This document shows, in pieces, positions 6,635 through 12,645 of a DNA stretch of 12,645 nt. The notes beneath the pieces are model-generated. The model was not told the origin of the DNA and ran no database searches. It worked only from the letters and a program-made list of their open reading frames with translations. Location of the stretch: assembly GCA_023259235.1 (NCBI GenBank), contig JAHFQQ010000082.1, forward strand, positions 1 to 12,645, written 5' to 3'. How positions within the stretch are numbered: the first letter of the stretch is position 1; each line of letters opens with the position of its first letter. A program made the translations under genes and the position numbers. This DNA comes from Polaromonas sp. Its GTDB lineage: Bacteria; Pseudomonadota; Gammaproteobacteria; Burkholderiales; Burkholderiaceae_C.

Positions 6635-7425
6635 GGGCTTACGGCGACTTCCAGGCGCGTACTTTCGAGGTAGTCGAGCACCACATGGGCTGCCTGACGG
6701 TGTGCAACAAGACGCAGCAAGGGCAGGCTGCGTGCTGCGGGGATTGCCACCCGCAAGGCTTCCAGTGCGGCATTGTCAAGCCGCTGCGCGGCGGCATCAG
6801 TCAGGCTGACGCTGATTTGCGCCAATGCCTGCGCACCGCGCCGGGGAGCCAGCACCAGGGCCACACCAAATGCGTCCGGAATGGGGTGTACGGCGTGCAG
6901 CGGCTCGGGATACGGCGTATCGTAGGCCAATAGCAGGCTGCGGGTGTTGTCAACGACGACCTGGGCCAGCGCCTCCAGCAAGCCGGCACTGAAGCTCGCG
7001 TCAAACGCGCACAGCACCGACGACGCAGTCATTGCGCCCGTCGCGATGCCCCAGTAGCCCGCCGCTGCGTTGTGCACCGAATTATGAAAGCGGGTAGGGG
7101 ATATCTGGCGATCGTCGGAAGCCAGCATTTGGCAGATTTCGTGGCAGTTATGGCCGTCGCTGCTGGATGCGGAAAACACGCTGGGCAACTGGCTTGCATC
7201 CAGTCTGGCAGCGGCCACGGCTTCAAGGCCGGTGGCCAGCGTCAGTTTGACAATGCTGCTGCTGCGCCGCCGCTCTGCGGCCGGCAGGCTGAGCGGCGGC
7301 GGCAATTGCGTTGGGGCAGCCAGATAGGCCTGTTGCCCGGTGAGCACAGCCAGGCTGCCCGGCCAGTCATTCAAACCAGGCCCCAGCAGGCCGACGCCTT
7401 CAATGTAGGCGGTGAGTGTCGTCAT
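6628..7425 (-). CDS. Ketosynthase-like chain-length factor (ApeC-type)
   Basis: The protein has 265 residues, roughly two thirds of a full ketosynthase, with the thiolase-fold N-terminal half (YIEGVGLLGPG at 7-17, SASSSDGHNCHEICQML around 85-101, HNSVHNAAAGYWGIA at 114-128). Where the ketosynthase has ACSSS, this protein reads AFDASFSAG (140-148), so the active-site Cys is Phe141, and the C-terminal His motifs are absent. This is the beta-ketoacyl synthase chain-length-factor family. In the E. coli APE system the homologue (ApeC) pairs with a ketosynthase (ApeO). It starts 1 base after the ketosynthase stop, so the two are probably made in equal amounts. The frame also extends to an earlier start at 7524, but that would lie well inside the ketosynthase gene; ATG 7425 fits the family. 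Confidence 0.85.
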   Translation of the reverse strand: MTTLTAYIEGVGLLGPGLNDWPGSLAVLTGQQAYLAAPTQLPPPLSLPAAERRRSSSIVKLTLATGLEAVAAARLDASQLPSVFSASSSDGHNCHEICQMLASDDRQISPTRFHNSVHNAAAGYWGIATGAMTASSVLCAFDASFSAGLLEALAQVVVDNTRSLLLAYDTPYPEPLHAVHPIPDAFGVALVLAPRRGAQALAQISVSLTDAAAQRLDNAALEALRVAIPAARSLPLLRLVAHRQAAHVVLDYLESTRLEVAVSPC

Positions 7426-7426
7426 G

Positions 7427-8632
7427 TTATCGGGCCCGCCTCCCGGCCTTTCCAAACACCAGGCTGCAATTGGTGCCGCCAAAGCCAAACGAGTTGCTGA
7501 GAACGTGCGAAATCGCTTGCTCACGATTGTCCAGCAGGTAATTGAGGGGCAGGGTGGGGTCAGCTTGCCGGGTATTCAGGCCACCCGGCAGCAGGCCATG
7601 CTGCAAGGCCAGCGCGCAGACCACTGCTTCCAGGCCGCCCGCAGCCCCCAGTGTGTGTCCGGTGGCGCCTTTGGTGGAACTGCATGGCGTGCGGGACCCA
7701 AACAATGCCGCGACGGCCGTGGCTTCGGCCAGATCGTTACTTGGCGTGGCGGTTCCATGCAGGTTGATGTAATCAATGTCGGCCGCTTCGAGTCGGGCCA
7801 TCGTCAAGGCATTGTGCATCGCCATGCGTGCGCCAAGACCGTCGGGTCGGGGCGAGGACATGTGATGGGCGTCGCTGGAGTCGCCCACACCCAGCAGCAG
7901 CACGGCCTGCTCGTCGAGCCGTTCCGGCACGCGTTCGAGCAGGGCAAATGCTGCCGCTTCGCCGAGAGACAGGCCGTCGCGCGCGGCGTCAAACGGACGG
8001 CATGGCTGCGCGGACATCAGGCCCAGGGAGTTGAAGCCATACAGGGTGGTCAGACACAGCGAATCCACGCCGCCCACTACCGCTGCGTCTATCAGTCCGG
8101 CCGCCATCATGCGGCGCGCCGAGGCAAATACCCTGGCGCTGGAGGAGCATGCCGATGACACCACGGCAGCAGGGCCGGTGAGGGCAAAAAAATGACGTGT
8201 GAAATCGGCGACGGAAAAAGTATTGTGCGTGGTGCGGTAAATGAAATCGGCGGGGAGGGCGCCGCTCACCGGGTCGCGGCGGCGGTAAGCCAGCTCGGTT
8301 TGCAGTATCCCGGAGGTGCTGGTGCCGATAAATACACCTACACGCCGGGCGCCGTACTTCTTGCTGGCGGCTGCTACGGCATCGGCAAAGCCGTCCTGCG
8401 TCAAGCCCAGCAGCGCGAGCCGGTTGTTACGGCAATCGAAGTCGGCGAGTGGCGCCGGAAGCTGTACGGCGTCGACTCCCGCAACTTCACCCGTGAAAGT
8501 GGCCAGATCGACCATATCAAACGTGCACGGCGCCAGCCCGCTGCGCTGCTGGCGCAATGCAGCAAGGGTCGGTTCAAGGCCGCGTCCGAGGGCGCTGGTC
8601 GCGGTGAAATGGGAAAGCCAGAGGGAGTTCAG
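7427..8632 (-). CDS. Beta-ketoacyl-ACP synthase (KAS II/ApeO-type), start codon unusual
   Basis: From a CTG at 8632 the protein has 401 residues, normal for the family. Catalytic Cys162 lies in SSACSSSAR, His292 in NLHGTATPSND and His326 in GATGHTLGAAGG; all three are intact. GFGGTNCSLVF closes the protein. It would condense malonyl-ACP units onto the growing aryl polyene, paired with the adjacent chain-length factor. Start choice: the first ATG/GTG/TTG in frame is a TTG at 8557, but that would remove NSLWLSHFTATSALGRGLEP, the usual first strand of this family. Upstream of that the frame offers only CTG at 8632 before a stop. An ATG ORF in the other frame reaches exactly this point over a U UUU UUC heptamer and stops at a UGA overlapping the CTG. 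So the gene either uses CTG, is expressed by frameshifting, or has lost one T. Confidence 0.88.
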   Translation of the reverse strand: MNSLWLSHFTATSALGRGLEPTLAALRQQRSGLAPCTFDMVDLATFTGEVAGVDAVQLPAPLADFDCRNNRLALLGLTQDGFADAVAAASKKYGARRVGVFIGTSTSGILQTELAYRRRDPVSGALPADFIYRTTHNTFSVADFTRHFFALTGPAAVVSSACSSSARVFASARRMMAAGLIDAAVVGGVDSLCLTTLYGFNSLGLMSAQPCRPFDAARDGLSLGEAAAFALLERVPERLDEQAVLLLGVGDSSDAHHMSSPRPDGLGARMAMHNALTMARLEAADIDYINLHGTATPSNDLAEATAVAALFGSRTPCSSTKGATGHTLGAAGGLEAVVCALALQHGLLPGGLNTRQADPTLPLNYLLDNREQAISHVLSNSFGFGGTNCSLVFGKAGRRAR

Positions 8633-8664
8633 AAAAAAACAAACCGATCTAGGTGAGTGGTCAT
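8629..8664 (-). other. 11-codon leader ORF with U UUU UUC heptamer and CUGA junction
   Basis: ATG at 8664 opens MTTHLDRFVFF and ends in TGA at 8629-8631. Its last two sense codons are TTT TTC, preceded by T, giving the -1 slippery heptamer pattern T TTT TTC (8632-8638). A -1 shift there continues as CTG AAC TCC CTC TGG in the ketosynthase frame. The stop TGA and the in-frame CTG overlap as CTGA, the same geometry as the ATGA overlaps elsewhere in this operon. A weak GGGAA lies upstream of the ATG. A small CCCGA/TCGGG dyad is at 8676-8687. Confidence 0.4.
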
Positions 8665-8692
8665 ATTAGCAAATTCCCGAAGTCGGGCTGAA

Positions 8693-9379
8693 TCAGGTAA
8701 CGGGCTGGCGAGTCCTTTCCGCTTCTTCCGGGTGCCCGCAATAACGCAATGACAGACTGGCGCTGGGCACCCCGAGCAACAGACCGCCCAGCACATCTAC
8801 CACCACATGCTGGCGTGTGGCCAGCGTTGAATAGACGATGCCGCTGCACCACAACCCGTTGACGATGAGTATCCACGGCGGCCCGCCAAAGCGACGCAGC
8901 AGGTGATGCAGCCAGAGCCCAGAAAAAATGGCTGTGGCGACGTGAAGCGAAGGGAAGGCGTTGCCTGACGCATCCAGGTTTTTCAGGAAATTTACACCGG
9001 AATATTTCGTCCAGTCGATATTGGCTGCGGGTACTGCCGTGGGCCAGAAGTAGAAGATGATCAGCGCAATCAGGCAGGTCCCAGCCATGGCCAAGCCATA
9101 GCGATACAGTTCGCGCCGCGTCGCCAGTAATGCCGGAGGCAGGGAAACATAGACCCACAATGAGGCATACAGCGGCATGGTCCGTGGCTCAAAGGCGATC
9201 AGCCGATCCAGCCCGGTCAAGGGCATCACCGTGGTTGGATGGGCCGGGCTCTTGAGCAGATAAAAGTAGGCGCCGAAAAACAGACCGATGAAAAGTATTG
9301 TTCCAACGCCTTTGAGAGCCATGTGTCTGGGTATTACCGCCGCAGCTTGACGGTACCAGGGTGTCTGCGGACTATTCAT
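8693..9379 (-). CDS. PAP2-family integral membrane phosphatase
   Basis: The protein has 228 residues with about six hydrophobic segments (near 24-42, 70-86, 95-113, 147-161, 168-186 and 194-206). GNAFPSLHVATA (139-150) carries catalytic His146 and TRQHVVVDVLGG (188-199) carries His191 and Asp195, the second and third PAP2 motifs. FEPRTMPLYASLWVY (63-77) stands where the first motif is expected and resembles the inositol-phosphorylceramide-synthase-type branch. PAP2 enzymes cleave phosphate from lipid phosphates or transfer lipid phosphate head groups on the outer face of the inner membrane. It overlaps the deacetylase gene by 4 bases (ATGA), so it is a true operon member. Its substrate is unknown; a phospholipid, undecaprenyl or polyene-lipid phosphate would all fit. 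Confidence 0.82.
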   Translation of the reverse strand: MNSPQTPWYRQAAAVIPRHMALKGVGTILFIGLFFGAYFYLLKSPAHPTTVMPLTGLDRLIAFEPRTMPLYASLWVYVSLPPALLATRRELYRYGLAMAGTCLIALIIFYFWPTAVPAANIDWTKYSGVNFLKNLDASGNAFPSLHVATAIFSGLWLHHLLRRFGGPPWILIVNGLWCSGIVYSTLATRQHVVVDVLGGLLLGVPSASLSLRYCGHPEEAERTRQPVT

Positions 9380-10179
9380 GAGAGGGCGTCACGCAAGGTG
9401 ACAAAATGCAGATTGGCTGCTTCGGCTGCAGCCACAACCGTGGGCAGTACTTCGAGAATAACCGGGATGCCGCCGCGTGTACGTGCCGCGTTGCCATCAT
9501 GCAGCAGCAAAATGGCGCCGGCCCGCAGGCCGCGCAACAATCTGCTTTTAACGCGTTCAGCATCGTCAATCCGGGTGTCGAAGCCACGTGCTGACCAACT
9601 GGCAAGCTGTAGCCCCAGCCGTGCCAGCACCGGGTCGAGAAATGGGTTGCGCAAGCCGGCTGGCGCACGGAAAAACAAGGGCCGCTGGCCGGTAATGGTG
9701 GCGAGCGTGTCCTGGGCCGCTTGCAATTCATGTGCAAAACCACACGGGCCCATCAGTGAAAACTGGTGGCGATGGCGCTGGCTGTGGTTTTCGACGGCAT
9801 GGCCGCGGCGCACGATGTCGCGGCACAGGTCCGGGTAGCGCGCGGCCTTGTCACCGATGCAAAAGAAGGTTGCCTTTGCCGCATGCTGATCCAGCAGGTC
9901 CAGCACCTGTGGCGTGACGGCGGGGTCGGGCCCGTCGTCGATGGTCAGGGCAATCTCATTTCTGGCCGTCGCGGCGGCGGGCAGCCGGGTCCAGTTCGGT
10001 CCCAGCCAGCGGCTGCGCGGCCACAGGCCGACCAGCGTGAGTAGCGCATGATTTGCCAGCACGGCGCCCAGAGCCCATCGCCATAGTCCGGGCTCGGCAA
10101 TCACTACCACCAGGGCCAGTGCATGCAGCAGCACGCTTGCGCGGATCAGTGGAGTCGCGCGCCGGTGCGCACTAGGCAC
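9376..10179 (-). CDS. Polysaccharide deacetylase (NodB-domain) family protein
   Basis: The protein has 267 residues. Two hydrophobic segments near 14-30 and 34-52 should anchor it in the inner membrane. The NodB domain starts at about 74. TIDDGPD (79-85) gives the catalytic base and metal Asp, HSQRH (132-136) the metal His pair, RAPAG (171-175) motif 3 and LLHDG (225-229) the final His. All metal and catalytic residues are present, so it should be an active metal-dependent N- or O-deacetylase of a sugar. Deacetylases of this family occur in some APE clusters, but what they act on is not settled. I chose GTG at 10179: GAGG lies 7 bases upstream. A TTG at 10194 is in frame but has no such site. 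It overlaps the exporter gene by 8 bases. Confidence 0.85.
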   Translation of the reverse strand: MPSAHRRATPLIRASVLLHALALVVVIAEPGLWRWALGAVLANHALLTLVGLWPRSRWLGPNWTRLPAAATARNEIALTIDDGPDPAVTPQVLDLLDQHAAKATFFCIGDKAARYPDLCRDIVRRGHAVENHSQRHRHQFSLMGPCGFAHELQAAQDTLATITGQRPLFFRAPAGLRNPFLDPVLARLGLQLASWSARGFDTRIDDAERVKSRLLRGLRAGAILLLHDGNAARTRGGIPVILEVLPTVVAAAEAANLHFVTLRDALS

Positions 10180-12520
10180 GGGGCGACCTCGCAAAGATCG
10201 CGGAATACATCAGTGCCAGGATGACGCCCGGCGCCACGGTGGCGCCCATCGCCTGCAGGATGGACACGCTGGAAAACGCCAGCAGGCCAAACCCCGCGAC
10301 GGTGGTGAGATTGGCGAACAACATGGAGACCAGGGTGCGCGACGAAATCGGCGTGAGCGGATCGGGCCGGTCGAAAAACAGCGCGTAGTTCGATCCCACC
10401 GCAACCACCAGCAGCAAGCCCACCAGATGCAAAATGATCAGCTGCTGGCCAAGCGCGGCCAAGCCTGCCACGACCGTCACGACCGCGGCGGCAAGAGGCG
10501 CGACGATGCGCAGCACGCGCATTGGCGCGCGATAAGCCGCCAGCAGCAGCGCGACAATGGCGACCAGCCCGCCCAGTGACAGCCCGATGGCTTCATGCAG
10601 GTAGCCGGAATACAGGCGGTCCGATTCAGCTTTCATGTCCACAAATAGCACATTCGGCAAACCCGTGCTGGCCAGGGCAGCGCGAATCCTGCTGGCGTTG
10701 ATGCCCACACCGCTGGGCGCGGTCAGCGGCAACAAGGCGGTCCAATGGCGGTCTTGCTGAAGCAGCAAGGCCGCCAGCGCCATGGCCATCGAGGTCTGGT
10801 CCAGGTCGGCGGCCTGCAGCAAAGGCTGGCTGCGGGCAGCGGCGACATCGGCCAGAAATGGCGTGAACAGTTGGGCGCGCACGGGCAAGTCCTGAACCGC
10901 TTGCGCCAGGCGGGTTTCCAGCAGCTCGGGCGGCGGCAGGCTGGCCTGCCGTGCGTGCTGCGTGGCGGCGCTCGGTAGATATCGGCTCGGGCTTTCAAAT
11001 CGGGCGAGTTCGCCCTGATCGACTTGCGTTTGCAGCAGCGTCGATACCTTCTCGGAGGCGCTCAATACCGCTTCCTGGCTGCTGCCAGAGACCACCACCA
11101 GATAGCGCACATCCGGCGCGCCCATGTCGGCGCGCAGACGCTCATCGAGTGCCACATCGGCTTGCGACACCGGGCTCAGCGCGGAGATATTGTCGTTGAA
11201 CAGGCTGCCGCGGTTTACGACAAGGCTGGCGCAGGCTGCCAGCAGCAGTAGCGCGGCCGGCCAGCGCAACGCAGCGGCGCGCCGAGTCAGAAAAACCAGC
11301 ACTCGGCCAATGGCCGACACATCATGGATGCGAAACGTCGCAGGCAGCAGATAAGGCAGCACGAACCGGGTGACGGCGGCGGCGGTCAGCAGCCCGGCAA
11401 TGGCATACAGGCCGAGTTGCGCCAGCCCCGGAAAGCCCGACAGCAGCAGCGACGCAAAGCCGGCGATTGACGTCAGCACGCCGAGCCGGATGGTAGGCCA
11501 GAAGCGCTGGATCCAGTTCTTCTGGTTGGCGCCGCCTTGCTCGGATTGAACAAACAGGTAGATGGAATAATCCACCGCTTCGCCGATCAGCGCGGTGCCA
11601 AACCCGAGCGTGATGCCATGCACACTCCCGAAGCCCAGACTGACCGCCGCGATGCCCGCCAGCGCGCCGCTGATGACCGGCAAAAACCCCAGTGCCAGTG
11701 CGCTGAAGGAGCGATAAACCAGCAATAGCAGCGTTGCAATAAGCATTATGCTGATGATGGACAGGCGGGAGACCTGGCTTTTGATGGTCTCCCGCGAGGT
11801 CACCGAGAACACACCGGGGCCGGTCATCACCAGCCGGGCGCCCGGTGTTGCAGCGGAAGCCTCATCAAACGCCTGCCGGATGGCCGCCATGGCGCTTTGC
11901 TGGGCATCGGTGTCGGAACCCGCTGCGCGTGTTTGCATCAGCAGCAGGGCGCGCATGCCGTCGCGCGATGCCCAGGCGCCGTTCACCAGCCTGGGCTGCG
12001 TGCCACTGTTGAACTGGCCGAGCAGTTGCACCATTTCTCCGCTTGGGTCGCGCGGCAGCAGGGACTTGACCAGCAACCCGGCCGGTGAGGCGAGCAGATC
12101 GATGCTGTTTTCCAGGGCCGCATGCAATCCATCCGCGCTGAAACGCCCGGGTGTCACCGCCGGACTGAGCAGGTAGCGGTTTTTGAACAGGAACGAGCGG
12201 TCCCGTTCAGCGTTGACGGGCTCGCCGTTGTTGACAGTGATAAAGGCCGCGTTGGCGCGCAGGCGCTGGGTGGTTTGCCTGGAAAGCCGCGCGCGCGCGG
12301 GCGCATCGGCACCTTCAATGCCGGCCAGGATCAGGCGCGACGCCAGGCCGTCACGCAGTTGATCCATCAGCAGTTTTTGCTCGGGCGTCGGGGTGCGCGG
12401 CAAGAATGCCGACAGGTCCGTGGTGAACTGGGTGCGGCCGATCAGGACAACGCAGCCCAGCAAAAACACCAGCCACAGCGCAATGGCGACAATGCCGCGG
12501 CGGCGCGGGCCAGTCATCAT
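10172..12520 (-). CDS. MMPL/RND-type exporter (ApeM-like)
   Basis: The protein has 782 residues in two repeats. Each has one N-terminal membrane helix (about 8-28 and 418-436), a large periplasmic domain and a block of about five helices (about 252-395 and 641-780). The first half carries GEAVDYSIYLF with Asp317-Tyr318, the proton-relay pair of MmpL proteins. The matching place in the second half reads VGSNYALFF, with Asn711-Tyr712. Such exporters (the hopanoid/mycolate/aryl polyene transport group) lift lipids from the inner membrane to the periplasm. With the LolA-like gene just upstream it would move the polyene lipid to the outer membrane (inference). The start overlaps the LolA-like stop as ATGA. 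ATG ATG is doubled at 12520/12517; either could start. Confidence 0.9.
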   Translation of the reverse strand: MMTGPRRRGIVAIALWLVFLLGCVVLIGRTQFTTDLSAFLPRTPTPEQKLLMDQLRDGLASRLILAGIEGADAPARARLSRQTTQRLRANAAFITVNNGEPVNAERDRSFLFKNRYLLSPAVTPGRFSADGLHAALENSIDLLASPAGLLVKSLLPRDPSGEMVQLLGQFNSGTQPRLVNGAWASRDGMRALLLMQTRAAGSDTDAQQSAMAAIRQAFDEASAATPGARLVMTGPGVFSVTSRETIKSQVSRLSIISIMLIATLLLLVYRSFSALALGFLPVISGALAGIAAVSLGFGSVHGITLGFGTALIGEAVDYSIYLFVQSEQGGANQKNWIQRFWPTIRLGVLTSIAGFASLLLSGFPGLAQLGLYAIAGLLTAAAVTRFVLPYLLPATFRIHDVSAIGRVLVFLTRRAAALRWPAALLLLAACASLVVNRGSLFNDNISALSPVSQADVALDERLRADMGAPDVRYLVVVSGSSQEAVLSASEKVSTLLQTQVDQGELARFESPSRYLPSAATQHARQASLPPPELLETRLAQAVQDLPVRAQLFTPFLADVAAARSQPLLQAADLDQTSMAMALAALLLQQDRHWTALLPLTAPSGVGINASRIRAALASTGLPNVLFVDMKAESDRLYSGYLHEAIGLSLGGLVAIVALLLAAYRAPMRVLRIVAPLAAAVVTVVAGLAALGQQLIILHLVGLLLVVAVGSNYALFFDRPDPLTPISSRTLVSMLFANLTTVAGFGLLAFSSVSILQAMGATVAPGVILALMYSAIFARSPRA
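10187..10190 (-). promoter_or_regulatory. Ribosome binding site GAGG for the deacetylase GTG start
   Basis: GAGG on the minus strand lies 7 bases before the GTG at 10179, inside the end of the exporter gene. It supports GTG 10179 over the upstream TTG at 10194. Confidence 0.5.
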
Positions 12521-12645
12521 GGCAGCCCGAGCTTTTCGATGGTCATCAGCGAGCTGTCGCCGTCGGCCTGCGTGATTTCGATGCTGCGCACCTGGTCAAG
12601 TGCACCCTTGATGCGGATATGCTGGATCACGGTCTGCATTTTCTC
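12517..12645 (-). CDS. LolA-like outer-membrane lipoprotein carrier, C-terminal part only
   Basis: Only the last 42 residues are in the window; the gene enters from the right edge. The segment IRIKGALDQVRSIEITQADG followed by DSSLMTIEKLGLP resembles the C-terminal strands of LolA-like carriers. These are periplasmic proteins that carry lipids or lipoproteins to the outer membrane. A LolA-like gene directly before the MMPL exporter is the usual order in APE clusters. The 4-base ATGA overlap with the exporter gene supports coupled translation. The family call rests on a short stretch plus context. Confidence 0.65.
   Translation of the reverse strand, partial: EKMQTVIQHIRIKGALDQVRSIEITQADGDSSLMTIEKLGLP

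Noticed and set aside
7412..8158. Plus-strand ORF of 248 codons
   Set aside because: It is antisense to the ketosynthase active-site region.
7427..8557. Ketosynthase starting at the TTG at 8557
   Set aside because: The TTG falls inside the conserved N-terminal region; 25 upstream codons in frame encode typical ketosynthase sequence.
8661..9158. Minus-strand ORF of 165 codons
   Set aside because: It overlaps the PAP2 gene in another frame; only the PAP2 frame has membrane segments and catalytic His/Asp motifs.
1..12645. CRISPR array, tRNA/rRNA genes, transposases or integrases
   Set aside because: No regularly spaced repeats, cloverleaf or rRNA-like sequence, and no recombinase motifs were seen in any frame I read.

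Overview
The window most likely comes from a high-GC Gram-negative proteobacterium, probably a betaproteobacterium. This rests on the gene set and protein style rather than on any rRNA marker. At least 12 of its 14 genes look like part of an aryl polyene (APE) / xanthomonadin-type pigment cluster. Such clusters use a discrete type II polyketide or fatty-acid-like system to build aryl-capped polyene acyl chains, which end up in the outer membrane.

Layout. (1) Positions 1-1155, minus strand: a tandem universal stress protein that runs off the left edge, and upstream of it a small Rnk/GreA-GreB-family RNA polymerase-binding protein. These look like chromosomal flank genes and mark the left border of the cluster. 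(2) 1156-1648: a divergent intergenic region of about 490 bases with several inverted repeats and no convincing gene. (3) 1649-4630, plus strand: a flavin-dependent halogenase-like oxidoreductase, a PlsC-like acyltransferase and a family 2 glycosyltransferase, closely spaced as one operon. (4) 4642-12645, minus strand and convergent with the first operon: in transcription order, the end of a LolA-like periplasmic carrier, an MMPL/RND exporter, a polysaccharide deacetylase, a PAP2-family membrane phosphatase, a ketosynthase, a ketosynthase-like chain-length factor, a hot-dog dehydratase, a ketoreductase and a UbiE-like methyltransferase. Nearly all junctions in this operon overlap or nearly touch.

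How the genes fit together (inference from known APE systems). Ketosynthase plus chain-length factor, ketoreductase and dehydratase run the polyene elongation cycle. The methyltransferase and the halogenase-like enzyme would decorate the aryl head. The acyltransferase and glycosyltransferase would attach the chain to a lipid or sugar anchor. MMPL and LolA would move the product to the outer membrane. The acyl carrier proteins, the aryl-activating ligase, thioesterase, second ketosynthase and second dehydratase expected of such a cluster are not in the window and would lie beyond the right edge.

The most unusual point is the start of the ketosynthase gene. Its conserved N-terminus is encoded, but no ATG, GTG or TTG lies in frame ahead of it. 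An 11-codon ATG ORF instead runs over a U UUU UUC heptamer and stops at a UGA that overlaps an in-frame CUG (CUGA). This could be CUG re-initiation, -1 frameshifting or a lost base in the T-run. Both active-site fingerprints of flavin-dependent halogenases are kept in the first gene of the plus operon, which suggests a halogenated pigment.
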